From positions 206,252,151 to 206,316,150 of the forward strand of contig CP136065.1 in NCBI GenBank assembly GCA_032622095.1: 64,000 bases of DNA. Direction: 5' to 3'. The number at the start of each line of letters is the position of its first letter. Position 1 is the stretch's first letter. The stretch is from Siphonodentalium dalli (taxonomy: Eukaryota > Mollusca > Scaphopoda > Gadilida > Siphonodentaliidae). The notes beneath the pieces were generated by a model. That model was not told the origin of the DNA, did not search any database, and was given only the letters and a program-made list of their open reading frames with translations. Made by a program: the position numbers and the translations under genes. Below are positions 59,101-63,690 of this stretch, piece by piece.

Positions 59101-62100
59101 ATATTCAAAATTGTTATATTTGACCTCCTTGGGCCACATTATGGTATACAACATAACACAACACAAGTTGGAAAACATAAAACCATCATTCGGACTTCCC
59201 GAATTTCAAACAAAATGTCAAAATATTGCCGACGTTGCGAACTTCTTGTGTCTCTTCTACCTCTCATAGTACCAATTTTTACAAGATTCTTGTAAATTCA
59301 GAGAAATGCACATATATATCAAGGAATTCGCCAGCCGCAACACAGACTGATAACATAATACCAGAATCGTGTTCAAACTGATCCATAAATGATAATTAAT
59401 TTCCAGATTTGCGTGGGACTATCTTGTCTACCTATACTATATTATTATATCTCACATTGCATTGGCATATGAATGATACATTTCACAGACATATCTGGTG
59501 TACCGCATTAAACGTAAATTCAATTGTTTTATACAATATGAGTTTCATGTTTTGCGCATTAAAGGGGTGCTGTGCACTAAATCCGGCCATTTCTGGGACC
59601 ATCTCCTTTTATATTCAACATAATATATGCAACAGATGAATAAATTTGAGCCATGAATGAGTGCAAGATACATATGTGTTATATACACAATGTGTTTGTA
59701 ATGATTCATGTATGGCGACGAGGCAAGTTTTCGTGGCCATATAGCGACGAGGTCGCCGAGTCGCTATATGGACACGAAAACTAGCCCGAATCAAATAATG
59801 TTAAAACATTGGAACTATTTGTTTATAGTACGCAAGAATATACGTTGGAATGTCGTTTTGATTTTTCACGCGATTGATGTGACGTCAGTTCATTCATCAT
59901 TTTGATCAGTCAACGACGTCACGAGCGCCTTGTATCGCAACTGCAGTTACGATACGGATGCTTTTATCGCCCATTCGTTATCGCCCATTGTATCAGGGAA
60001 TTTCATAGGAAATGGTAGATAAACTCATTTATCGTATGAACGATACAAACAACATGGTAATTATAATGAAAATGAATTTATGACTCCAGTCATAAATTCA
60101 TTTTCATTATAATTACCATGTTGTTTGTATCATTCATAGAGCAGATGGGTGACTTATGCACTAATCCATGGCTCAAATTCATTCATTTGTTGCATATATT
60201 CTGTTGAGTATAAAAGGAGATGGTCCCATAAATGGCCGGATTTAGTGCACAGTACCCCTTTAACTCAGTGATATTATTAGATTAATTTAATGGCAGACAT
60301 CACTTTAACTGGTACTGTGACAGAGGTGAATATCAGTAAGAAAGATACAGTAAATGCTCTAATTAATCGACTCCATATTCCGATGAATGGCAACAAGCCA
60401 TATTTCCGTCTAAATCCTGAAAAGTTACCCATAATTCGGCTGTGGTTATGGAGTCGATTAATTAGGGCATTACTGTAACTTAATTGTACTGTGACAGAGG
60501 TGAGTATCAATAAGAAAGATAACTCTTGTAGATATTGGTTGGAATGGTTTGCTATTCGTTTGTATGGATATTTTGATAATATGAGCAGACAGCAGGCTGA
60601 GAAACACCCTATAGATTCCCATTCATTTATTTATCTGGATATTCAACAATTAGCCTATGCTGCTGTTTTTTATGTTTACCCATACCATATATGGTAAACG
60701 TAGTGTCGTTGTCCGGATTGACCACTCGTCGTGTGTCCGTCCGTATGTCTGTCTGTCTGTCCGTCTGTCCGTCAGTAGACACTTTACGTGTAATGCGATA
60801 ACTCAAACATTTTTTACCTGATCAAAACAAAATTTTGTATATGGGGTTTTCAGCCCAAAATACAGATCGAGTTCGAATATGGGTTTAATCCAACTTTTTT
60901 TGACAGAGTTATGGCCCTTTTTCGACTTAGAATTCACGCATTCTGCCAAAACTCAAACATTTTTTATCTGATCGGAACCAAATTTGGTATGTGAGTTTCT
61001 CGGCCCAAAATACAGATCGAGTTCGAATATGGGTTTGATCCGACTATTTATTACGGAGTTATGGCCCTTTTTCGACTTTGAATTCTGCCATAACTCAAAC
61101 ATTTTTTATCTGATCGGAACCAAATTTGGTATGTGAGTTTCTCGGCCCAAAATACAGATCGAGTTCGAATATGGGTTTGATCGGAGTTTTTTTTACGGAG
61201 TTATGGCCCTTTTTCGACTTAGAATTCATGAATTCTGCCATAACTCAAACATTTTTTATCTGATTGGAACCAAATTTGGTGTATGAGTTTCTCTGACCAA
61301 CATACAGATGTACTTCGATAAATCAACCATTTTTCATCTGATAGGAAAAAAATTTGGTATGTGAGTTTCTCAACTCAAAATACAGAACGAGTTTGAATAT
61401 GGGTTAGATCCAATTTGTTATACCAGAGATATGGCCCTTTTTAAACTAAGAATTATCCAGATTATAACCCAAGTAACTTACAATTAATGAATACCTGCTT
61501 CTCTGTGAGCAAGATAAAAGACAATATAGTTTATTGCTTTGAGAGTTATTTATAGCCCTCATATATTAGCTCTGTATAAGAGACACAGTTAGTGAATTAT
61601 TGGATAAATTGATTTAGCTATCTTTTTAACCACAACTTAGCCATGTGAATTTATTTAACTAGACCAATGGAGCTCTCTAAGTCCTTGGTTGATGGGACTA
61701 CATTGGATCAAACAGGGCAGAGATAGGTGATTTAACCCCTTTTACCAATTCCATGTCTTTTAACCTTTTCCATTAAATAAATAATTATATTATTTTGATA
61801 TCTCACATGGCAATTTGCAACAACATGAATAGAACTGCTCACACTATGATAGTGGTGACGAAATGTTATATTAACCCTTCTATATTGACTCATACATTCC
61901 AATAATTTGTGTTATTACTGGTTATTATGTACATTTGTCATATACTACTTTAGATCATAACAGTATACTCTATAATTCAACATTAAAAGATTATGATTCT
62001 GATCTTAACAATTTACTATCGCCAAGGGATGGGTTAAACATCTGCCGATCGTGATCGGCCTCTCATTTGTTCACCTTACTAGCAGAACAATGATCCAAAT

Positions 62101-62324
62101 GATTCAAAGTAATGAAGTAACTTCTATCAGTTTGAAATGGTTAATTCATTATCTTTTAGGAAAAATTTGCTGTTGTGTTGCCATAGTGATGAATACGGTT
62201 ATTTCTTACAGGTGCTGATTCCCCCGTTTATTTGGCTATGCTGCCAGAGAACACAAAAGGTTTACAAGGGAGCTTTGTTGCAGAGAGAAAGATCCTAGAC
62301 ACTTGGGCAAAAGCTTCTTTTTAG
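26155..62324 (+). CDS. CBR1: Carbonyl reductase, CBR1-type SDR (whole gene, 8 exon positions)
   Basis: Joins 26155-26181, 41513-41594, 42985-43163, 44835-44947, 48306-48434 (or 48506-48634), 51487-51628, 54684-54747 and 62212-62324: 849 nt, 282 residues (human CBR1 is 277). It is a cytosolic NADPH-dependent reductase of the SDR21C type, acting on carbonyl compounds. Visible: TGSNKGIG cofactor motif (11-18); NNAG (89-92); catalytic Asn114, Ser140, Tyr194 and Lys198 at the same positions as in human CBR1; FHQLDIDD (59-66); and CCPGYVSTDM (225-234). All borders are GT-AG and all phases agree. The exon with Ser140 is duplicated. The exact substrate cannot be told, and CBR1 versus CBR3 orthology is not meaningful outside vertebrates. 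Confidence 0.93.
26609..27474. mobile_element. TATGGGAGGC-end element with 6-bp duplication and GCGCTTAAGCGC palindromes
   Basis: The flanks TGGAAT occur at 26609-26614 and 27469-27474. The inverted ends begin TATGGGAGGCCCTTTTCACA. Subterminal clusters of ATTTGCGCTTAAGCGCAAAT lie at both ends (about 26650-26775 and 27340-27440). The interior is a ~210-bp direct duplication (CACCATATGA...GAAATGGTATA...CTGTGCAGGA). A 6-bp duplication is unusual; IS3EU or Dada are possible superfamilies, but no transposase is present. Confidence 0.8.
27520..27780. mobile_element. TATGGGAGGC-end element, short form with GCGCTGAAGCGC palindromes
   Basis: GATGAC flanks at 27520-27525 and 27775-27780. Ends TATGGGAGGCCAAATTCACA and its complement. 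The interior is almost entirely ATTGCGCTGAAGCGCAAT units. It shares ends with the 26615-27468 element but carries a different palindrome. Confidence 0.85.
27814..27839. mobile_element. End fragment of a third TATGGGAGG element
   Basis: TATGGGAGGTCAAATTCACA followed by TTTAAT, where the 2.8-kb hAT inserted. An unpaired right end of the same family is at about 40530-40573 (AAATGTGAAAAGGGTCTCCC). The flanks of these two ends do not match, so they are probably not one element. Confidence 0.6.
28915..29070 (-). pseudogene. hAT transposase C-terminal remnant (dimerisation region)
   Basis: The minus strand reads RKHSDQYERALFSFMDEVPT in one frame, then shifts by one to YLQEPCVPSDISPLTYWRLQ. The motif 'YLxxPxxPxxxxPLxYW' is typical of the hAT C-terminal dimerisation domain. 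The frameshift near 28980-28990 and the flanking stops show that it is dead. Confidence 0.75.
29649..29759 (-). pseudogene. hAT transposase BED zinc-finger remnant
   Basis: The minus-strand frame encodes FTLPNDISDKFKATCKHCPT, then ISGSAKATSNFITHLK. The C-x2-C plus ATSNxxxHLK layout is a BED-type finger. A donor-like GTATTA follows HLK, suggesting the original coding exon ended here. Confidence 0.75.
30649..31257 (-). pseudogene. LINE ORF2 C-terminal fragment
   Basis: The minus-strand frame at 31257-30892 encodes LDELELTSLQERRQEIRLTQ, then FHKIVKGMVPALDVHDFL, ending YKHSFFVKTTIDWNQL. This is the familiar tail of non-LTR retrotransposon polymerase proteins. The part to the left (30649-30890) would be its 3' untranslated end and has ACTAGCTGCATGATGTGCCC. 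Catalytic domains are absent. Confidence 0.75.
31258..31579. other. CBR1 intron 1, repeat-like, no gene
   Basis: Contains GGTCAAGGACACGGTCGCAC and ATCGGTTGAGCAGATTTCGA phrases that resemble the tails of the satellite that follows. No conserved coding. Confidence 0.4.
31580..34567. repeat. GC-rich ~367-bp tandem satellite, about 5 units, plus a divergent insert
   Basis: GACTAGCCGATGAGCC starts near 31582, 32821, 33187, 33558 and 33923. Three consecutive steps are 365-371 bp. Each unit has an internal ~120-bp duplication (TCAAGTCGATAGCTCCACCC, then TCTGCGCATGCGCGAAGC) and ends GACATACAGACAGACAAACA. The piece at 32132-32820 is a related but different tail (AAGGTCAAGGTCACCTCGCG). The many open frames here result from GC content. 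Confidence 0.85.
35026..35465. mobile_element. TTAA element with CCCTTTCAGTGCC ends and one palindrome
   Basis: TTAA at 35026-35029 and 35462-35465, with ends CCCTTTCAGTGCCAGG and GGCACTGAAAGGG. It holds a single 68-bp palindrome (35345-35413) of the CCAATGCATTCTCTTATA family. Another GGCACTGAAAGAGTTAA end lies inside, at about 35257-35273, so it may be two elements joined. Confidence 0.7.
35470..36596. other. CBR1 intron 1, nothing recognised
   Basis: Unique-looking AT-rich sequence with several GTAACGTCAGTCAC or near copies (about 35980, 36150, 36180), repeated later at about 37690-38090. These 12-14-mers recur but no element ends are seen. Confidence 0.45.
36780..37180. repeat. 36-bp minisatellite, about 11 units
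   Basis: AGCAACTTAATAGTGAGGTG recurs every 36 bp. Units alternate between GACCAGTGTC and GACCACTGTC over part of the array, giving a 72-bp higher order. Two minus-strand frames stay open (12-residue repeats TDTGHLTIKLLY and TLVTSLSSCYIL) because 36 is a multiple of three. In CBR1 intron 1. Confidence 0.9.
37181..38485. other. CBR1 intron 1, no gene recognised
   Basis: AT-rich. At 37315-37380 is a fragment similar to the CCCTTTCAGTGCC family (CTAAACCTAAAAAATAAGCC, then GAAAGAGTTAA). Scattered GTAACGTCAGTCAC copies. Otherwise nothing. Confidence 0.45.
38486..40470. repeat. Retroposon-like dispersed repeat (ACTAGCTGGGGTACCCGGC ... ACAAACGAACAAACAG)
   Basis: The start ACTAGCTGGGGTACCCGGC is followed by several phrases of the form GCCCTTTAAGACATCTGAGGTCAA and CAGCTCCGATGGTCCAGCCG, then a GCAAACAAACGAACAAACAG end. 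It is interrupted by a hAT-like element (38894-39994). No coding sequence. Confidence 0.6.
38894..39994. mobile_element. hAT-like element, TAGAGGTGCCACGATTA termini
   Basis: The inverted ends are TAGAGGTGCCACGATTA and TAATCGTGGCACCTCTA, with subterminal TAATCGATAATCGG. The flanks (TAAGAAAG and TTGATAAG) do not match, so the duplication is lost or the ends were rearranged. The ends resemble those at 21080 and 49679. No transposase seen. Confidence 0.7.
40574..41512. other. End of CBR1 intron 1, no gene
   Basis: AT-rich sequence up to the CTTTTCAG acceptor of exon 2. Loosely repeated CACACTCTTCACCTG / CACATCCCTCACCTG phrases are visible at about 40685, 40828 and 41040, suggesting an old ~150-200-bp tandem repeat. 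Confidence 0.45.
41513..41594 (+). CDS. CBR1: CBR1 coding exon 2 (NADPH-binding Rossmann start)
   Basis: The acceptor CTTTTCAG ends at 41512 and the donor GTAAGT follows 41594. 27 codons plus T: VTGSNKGIGYACIKALCKEF, then DGDVFLT. This holds the TGxxxGIG cofactor loop and the second beta-strand of an SDR. The last base joins CC of exon 3 to make Ser37. Confidence 0.95.
42133..42384. repeat. 252-bp near-perfect palindrome in CBR1 intron 2
   Basis: AAGCCTTGAAATAGGGTGCC (42133) pairs with GGCACCCTATTTCAAGGCTT (to 42384). The arms carry GCAGAATGAGGTCCCCAGAG and CTAGCCCGC and meet near 42258. It sits inside a diverged copy of the 3529-3986 repeat (which resumes at 42385 with ATCAGATTATGCGCCTTTAA). 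A piece of the arm recurs at about 44020-44050. Confidence 0.9.
42385..42984. other. CBR1 intron 2, 3' part
   Basis: Holds a G-run (42667-42685) and a repeated phrase GCACTGTACTCTT at about 42755 and 42955, the second leading into the exon 3 acceptor. No gene. Confidence 0.5.
42985..43163 (+). CDS. CBR1: CBR1 coding exon 3
   Basis: The acceptor GATTTTCAG ends at 42984 and the donor GTTAGT follows. 179 nt encode RNEERGQAALADLKKENISP, then KFHQLDIDD, then LRDFLKKNYGGLDILINNAG and IAYK. It contains the adenine-pocket LDIDD and the NNAG motif. Ends in phase 0. Confidence 0.96.
43378..43529. mobile_element. CAGTAATGCYCTAA hairpin MITE, copy 1
   Basis: CAGTAATGCCCTAAATAATT at the left and ATTATTTAGGGCATTACT at the right. 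The core ATGAATGGCAACAAGCCATA and TAAATCCTGAAAAGTTACCC is shared with copies at 44234, 60358, 62372 and 62793. CAGT ends with TA targets fit a Tc1/mariner- or pogo-type MITE. Confidence 0.8.
43531..43995. mobile_element. TGTGACCCGCCATATCAAAT element with twin palindromes
   Basis: TA flanks and long inverted ends beginning TGTGACCCGCCATATCAAAT (43533) and its complement (to 43993). They lead straight into the CCAATGCATTCTCTTATA twin palindromes (43587-43655 and 43872-43940). Here the palindromes have completely different outer ends from the TTAA copies. Confidence 0.8.
44232..44400. mobile_element. CAGTAATGCYCTAA hairpin MITE, copy 2
   Basis: The element at 44234-44398 is flanked by TA, with ends CAGTAATGCTCTAATTAATC and its near complement. 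It contains GATGAATGGCAACAAGCCAT. In CBR1 intron 3. Confidence 0.85.
44401..44834. other. CBR1 intron 3, 3' part, nothing recognised
   Basis: Unique-looking sequence up to the TTCTGTATTCCAG acceptor of exon 4. Confidence 0.5.
44835..44947 (+). CDS. CBR1: CBR1 coding exon 4
   Basis: The acceptor TATTCCAG ends at 44834 and the donor GTAATC follows. 113 nt encode GNSPAPFAEQAEVTVNTNFF, then STLNACNILFPILRPHA, plus AG of a split Arg codon. Asn114 of the SDR tetrad is in VNTNFF. The Arg codon is completed by an A present at the start of both exon 5 copies. Confidence 0.95.
45309..45762. mobile_element. Small hAT-like MITE, CAGCCCTGGGAATTA termini
   Basis: The element at 45316-45755 has ends CAGCCCTGGGAATTA and TAATTCCCAGGGCTG, with CAATATG on both sides (7 bp). 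Inside, GCCTAGGCAA-like repeats occur near both ends. A C-run (45276-45295) lies just outside. Confidence 0.8.
45758..45885. repeat. ~65-bp direct duplication
   Basis: ATATGGAATCCCTATGGGAT, then GCTAGGATGTGAGGGGTATT, occur at 45758 and again at about 45823. Confidence 0.85.
46198..46596. mobile_element. Twin-palindrome TTAA MITE, copy 4
   Basis: TTAA at 46198-46201 and 46593-46596, CCCTTTACCCAACA ends, two palindromes and the CTCAATAGAACCATAC unique part. Same orientation as copy 3 and nearly identical to it. In CBR1 intron 4. Confidence 0.88.
46597..47112. other. CBR1 intron 4, no gene
   Basis: Contains a ~58-bp direct duplication at about 46985-47098 (CCCATTTTACTTGTGTCTGG, then TAAGCTG and AATTAACTAAGGATAT). 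Otherwise unique. Confidence 0.5.
47113..48036. mobile_element. ~0.92-kb element with ~115-bp inverted ends
   Basis: TACTTAGTCCAAGTCTTCTC at the left and GAGAAAACTTGGACTACTAT at the right, with arms continuing through ACCAGCTAAGATATTGGGA and AACACGAGTTA. The interior is unique and has AATATGGCGGCTGCCATCTT at about 47623. No transposase and no clear target duplication. It ends about 270 bp before exon 5a. Confidence 0.75.
48306..48434 (+). CDS. CBR1: CBR1 coding exon 5a (catalytic Ser, version a)
   Basis: The acceptor TTTCTGTTTCAG ends at 48305 and the donor AG|GTGTGT follows 48434. 129 nt encode (R)VVHVSSRVSQMAYHKCGDAV, then KAKYNNSDLTMDSLIGHMNQ and FI plus a split codon that becomes Ser with exon 6. 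It carries the SDR catalytic serine (Ser140 in VSS). A second exon of identical length and phase lies 71 nt downstream. Relative to the usual VNVSSI consensus this version has His137 and Arg141. Confidence 0.88.
48506..48634 (+). CDS. CBR1: CBR1 coding exon 5b (catalytic Ser, version b)
   Basis: The acceptor TTGTTTTGTTTCAG ends at 48505 and the donor AT|GTGTGT follows 48634. 129 nt encode (R)AVNVSSISGQMAFGECGDAV, then KAKFINHNLTMDVLVGHMNQ and FI, with the split codon becoming Ile. 28 of 42 residues match exon 5a. There is no stop, and the catalytic serine is kept. VNVSSIS is nearer the family consensus than 5a. The donor lacks the usual G at -1. If both copies were included the frame would still hold (325 residues), but two copies of this segment would not fit an SDR fold. 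Confidence 0.85.
48635..49249. other. CBR1 intron after exon 5b, nothing recognised
   Basis: Unique-looking AT-rich sequence. No coding motif. Confidence 0.5.
49250..49570. repeat. ~110-bp degenerate tandem repeat
   Basis: CCAGAGTATATCATTGTTAA recurs at about 49330, 49425 and 49508. TTTACTTGGAATTTACAAGG recurs at about 49367 and 49460. Related phrases (TTTACTTGCATGGAATTTAC) return at about 50480-50580, on the far side of the hAT piece, suggesting the repeat was interrupted by it. Confidence 0.7.
49679..50420. mobile_element. hAT-like fragment related to 21080-22014
   Basis: TAGGCTTGCCACGATTA at 49679, then ACTAACCTTCGACAGGTGTG and GTGGGTATGGTTGTGTA, collinear with the element at 21080. No matching right end was found. 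A C-run (50294-50313) lies inside. The right limit is approximate. Confidence 0.65.
50581..51110. repeat. CCCCCGAAAA-edged dispersed repeat with two ~195-bp units
   Basis: GTCCCCCGAAAAATAAATTT at the left and ATTTTCGGGGGACAC at the right act as inverted edges. Inside, GTACCTTCATGGTGTAATCA occurs at about 50679 and 50872, each followed by ACTCCTCCTACAGTTTT. A CCGTCCGTCC run is present. Same family as 4677-5440 and 11590-12020. Confidence 0.7.
51487..51628 (+). CDS. CBR1: CBR1 coding exon 6 (catalytic Tyr-Lys)
   Basis: The acceptor TTGCACACAG ends at 51486 and the donor GTATGT follows 51628. The first T completes the split codon from 5a (Ser) or 5b (Ile). It encodes EAKAGTAEKNGWATTSYGMS, then KVGVTCMTIIQGKDI, ending EDILINC. 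The YxxxK pair (Tyr194, Lys198) is intact. The open frame runs upstream to 51368 without family similarity, so the start was set by splice fit. Confidence 0.93.
51623..51845. repeat. ~58-bp tandem repeat that begins at the exon 6 donor site
   Basis: AACTGTGTATGTATAATGTG at 51623 spans the exon 6/intron border. Near copies follow at about 51682, 51739 and 51797, with CAAACTGTGTCACxCAGTCTCATGCTTTAT between them. So the exon end plus 5' splice site is repeated about four times. Confidence 0.9.
51846..52029. other. CBR1 intron 6, nothing recognised
   Basis: Short unique stretch between two repeats. Confidence 0.4.
52030..52400. repeat. Dispersed 'TTTTAGCTCAC...GGCCATAACTC' repeat
   Basis: TTTTTAGCTCACTCCTCATC, then (CCAT)n-type CCATCCATCTGTCCATCCAT, AAATGAGGTCACTGGGTCAA, AGGGCCATAACTCT and ACTTCTTCTCCAAAATACC. 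This style is common in mollusc genomes (recollection, not a search). The AT-rich tail runs to about 52560. Confidence 0.6.
52560..53200. other. CBR1 intron 6, nothing recognised
   Basis: AT-rich, no coding motif and no clear repeat. Confidence 0.45.
53204..53839 (-). other. 211-codon open frame, unrecognised, antisense in CBR1 intron 6
   Basis: The longest open frame in the window. It begins near three 8-residue repeats (TMDSPTTA) encoded by a 24-bp DNA repeat at about 53737-53795 (GTGGTGGGCGAGTCCATTGT). I recognise no domain and no splice context. The overlapping plus-strand frame is also open. It may be an old element or chance. Confidence 0.2.
54317..54515. mobile_element. Truncated twin-palindrome TTAA element
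   Basis: TTAACACTTCCATGATTGAG, then palindromes at about 54363-54431 and 54461-54513 of the diverged GAGGCTCCCTATGGGAG type. The right end is missing. It lies 170 bp upstream of exon 7. Confidence 0.65.
54684..54747 (+). CDS. CBR1: CBR1 coding exon 7
   Basis: The acceptor GTTATTTTACAG ends at 54683 and the donor GTAGGT follows 54747. 64 nt encode CCPGYVSTDMSSFKGHKTVE plus E and a split Gly codon. Joined to exon 6 it makes NC|CCPGYVSTDM, where the family usually has NACCPGWV. This is the segment after the active-site helix that helps close the substrate pocket. Confidence 0.94.
54775..55973. mobile_element. Non-autonomous hAT, CAGTGTTGGCGCTG termini, perfect 8-bp duplication
   Basis: ATCTCAAC at 54775-54782 and 55966-55973. 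The element at 54783-55965 starts CAGTGTTGGCGCTG and ends CAGCGCGAACACTG. Subterminal regions are built of TTTGGCTAAACTTTTGGCTA repeats on both sides. A C-run (55660-55676) lies inside. It inserted 35 nt past the exon 7 donor. Confidence 0.9.
55974..57099. other. CBR1 intron 7, repeat fragments, no gene
   Basis: At 55975-56010 is AAAGTTTGAGCTATTGCCAT followed by GTCGTCCGTCC, an inverse copy of the module at 8500-8560. At 56640-56775 is a diverged copy of the 3529-3986 repeat. The rest is AT-rich and unrecognised. Confidence 0.5.
57100..57880. repeat. ~155-bp satellite, 4-5 units, inverse of the EMC7 intron 3 array
   Basis: GCCATCTTGGATTT or close forms at about 57224, 57350, 57505, 57673 and 57828. 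Each unit has CTACAGGTCACATC and ATCATCACCAAACTT. It is the reverse complement of the AAATCCAAGATGGC units at 6805-8465, more diverged. Confidence 0.85.
57881..58688. other. CBR1 intron 7, nothing recognised
   Basis: Includes a CT-rich run (CTCTCTAACTCTCTCTCTCT near 58280). No gene. Confidence 0.5.
58689..58900. mobile_element. Twin-palindrome TTAA element, CCCTTTCGTGGCGGGAGC end
   Basis: TTAACCCTTTCGTGGCGGG at 58689, then two diverged palindromes (58733-58802, 58829-58893) with GCTCCCTATGGGAG centres. The right end is decayed. A third outer-end type for the same palindromes. Confidence 0.65.
58901..59558. other. CBR1 intron 7, nothing recognised
   Basis: Begins with a short run of ACCGGGAATT repeats (58913-59000). 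No gene. Confidence 0.5.
59559..60263. mobile_element. TTAA-flanked 697-bp element with ~105-bp inverted ends
   Basis: TTAA at 59559-59562 and 60260-60263. The ends AGGGGTGCTGTGCACTAAAT and ATTTAGTGCACAGTACCCCT continue as paired arms for about 105 bp (to ATGAATGAGTGCA). Inside is a perfect 90-bp hairpin (60042-60131). Kolobok- or piggyBac-type by target choice; no transposase. Confidence 0.85.
60042..60131. repeat. Perfect 44-bp-arm hairpin
   Basis: The left arm starts GATACAAACAACATGGTAAT and the right arm ends ATTACCATGTTGTTTGTATC, with a 2-bp centre (CC). I find no mismatch across the 44-bp arms. Confidence 0.95.
60356..60477. mobile_element. CAGTAATGCYCTAA hairpin MITE, copy 3 (short)
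   Basis: The element at 60358-60475 is flanked by TA and starts CAGTAAATGCTCTAATTAAT. It contains ATGAATGGCAACAAGCCATA once, without the second half found in longer copies. A short direct repeat (ACTGTGACAGAGGTGA, AGTAAGAAAGATA) flanks it on both sides. Confidence 0.8.
60690..61450. repeat. ~145-bp tandem repeat with GTCTGTC microsatellite
   Basis: Starts at a GTCCGTCCGTATGTCTGTCT tract, then four units with CTCAAACATTTTTTATCTGA, CCAAATTTGGTATGTGAGTT, ACAGATCGAGTTCGAATATG and GAGTTATGGCCCTTTTTCGA. In CBR1 intron 7. Confidence 0.85.
61451..62211. other. End of CBR1 intron 7, nothing recognised
   Basis: AT-rich sequence to the TTTCTTACAG acceptor of exon 8. A TTAACCCTTCTATATTG phrase at about 61872 recalls the 420-667 family. 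Confidence 0.5.
62212..62324 (+). CDS. CBR1: CBR1 coding exon 8 (C-terminus, stop)
   Basis: The acceptor TTTCTTACAG ends at 62211. GT completes the Gly codon; it encodes ADSPVYLAMLPENTKGLQGS, then FVAERKILDTWAKASF, and ends TAG at 62322-62324. The 'A-x-T/S-PVYLAxLP ... G-x-FVxExK ... W' pattern is the usual CBR1 C-terminus, with 5 extra residues after the Trp. Confidence 0.95.
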
Positions 62325-62690
62325 TTCATAGCATCAAAGGACTCAGACTAGATTTAGATGCCAGCTTTATACAGTAATGCTCTAATTAATCGACCTCTTA
62401 ACCAAAGCAGAATTATGGGTAACTTTTCAGGATTTATTCGGAAATATGGCTTGTTGCCATTCATCGGAAAGCTCTCGTCGAGAGCTGACGAGAGCTTTCC
62501 GATGAATGGCAACAAGCCATATTTCTGACTAAATCCTGAAAAGTTATCCATAATTCTGCTTTGGTTAAGACGTCGATTAATTAGAGCATTACTATACTTG
62601 ACATGTATTACATTTGACTGTATGCTATGATTTGTTTATTGTACAATTGCTACATCAGGTAGAATAAAGAAAAAAGTGAAATACAAAGAG
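62325..62690 (+). other. CBR1: Predicted CBR1 3' UTR with AATAAA
   Basis: AATAAA at 62663-62668 (context GTAGAATAAAGAAAAAAG) is the first clear signal after the stop. Most of the interval is a hairpin MITE (62372-62594). The end of transcription is inferred. Confidence 0.55.
62370..62596. mobile_element. CAGTAATGCYCTAA hairpin MITE, copy 4, in the CBR1 3' UTR
   Basis: TA-flanked element at 62372-62594. It is a full-length hairpin: GGAAATATGGCTTGTTGCCA pairs with TGGCAACAAGCCATATTTCT around a GCTCTCGTCGAGAGC centre. If transcribed it would fold into a ~100-bp-arm stem. Confidence 0.85.
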
Positions 62691-62790
62691 TAAATATAAG
62701 TCATGCTCCTCCTATAGCGGAGGTTTCTTCTTACTGACGAGGACAGCTGACGAGGAGGTGAATTTTCTCACAAAATCTATCTGCTTTTGG

Positions 62791-63007
62791 TAAAGTAATG
62801 CCCTAAATAATCGACTCCTTAACCACAGTAGAATTATGGGTAGTTTTTCAGGATTTAGTCGGAAATATGGCTTGTTGCCATTCATCGTAAATCTCTCACT
62901 GAGAGCTTTCCGATGAATGGCAACAAGCCACATTTCCGACTAAATCCTGAAAAATTACCCATTATTCTCCTGTGGTTAAGAAGTCAATTATTTAGGGCAT
63001 TACTGTA
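62791..63007. mobile_element. CAGTAATGCYCTAA hairpin MITE, copy 5
   Basis: TA-flanked element at 62793-63005, with AAGTAATGCCCTAAATAATC and GGGCATTACTG ends. The long stem includes ATATGGCTTGTTGCCATTCA and its complement. Confidence 0.85.
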
Positions 63008-63174
63008 AATCTAGGGCATTGTAATATAAAGTGAGCTTCATCTTCTTCTTCCACCATATTGCATTGTTTACGGATGCGTACGTGGCGCGGTGTCGGCTCT
63101 GGTTTTGTGTGTCTGCCCATCTCTATATCCAGTCTATGGGCACTTGTTACTATTCAACTATTCGACTGTATTAC

Positions 63175-63690
63175 ATTCACGGTGGGGAATCACGTGGTTT
63201 CGAGTTGATGAGTATCACGCATTCAAAATGGCAGAGGCGATCTCAAACGCCACCAGATGCTCGGAAAATAGGTAGTAAACTAAGACATGACATATTACAT
63301 AGTATTTTGACAGCTACGAGCAGATGTTGAACTATTTTCGAAACAAGCTGATACCTCATTTATGTCCAAATTCACATTTGTTTGCTCTAACATTCTGACC
63401 ACAGTTGTCAGTCGAAGGATTTTCCAGGGTGTATGGATGGGTGTATTCCACGCACCTCCGACTGGCAACTTTGGTCAGAATGTTATAGAAAACTACTAAG
63501 TATTTCAGAATAAATAAGGTATCAACTTGTTTCAAAAATAAACCAGCATATGCTCGTAACAGTCAAACTGCTATGTTTTGTGTCAGTTCCTCGTCCATTA
63601 TGATTTTGTGCGTTTGCACATTTTGAATGCGTGGTACTCACCAACATCGAAACCATGTGATTCCCCACTGTGACATTTGACTCTATTTAA
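63175..63690. repeat. ~500-bp imperfect inverted repeat
   Basis: GGGGAATCACGTGGTTTCGA at 63184 pairs with CATGTGATTCCCC near 63654-63666. CATTCTGACCACAGTTGTCA at 63391 pairs with GGCAACTTTGGTCAGAATGT at about 63464. Also paired: ACGCATTCAAAATG and CATTTTGAATGCGTGG. Downstream of CBR1; origin unknown. Confidence 0.75.
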
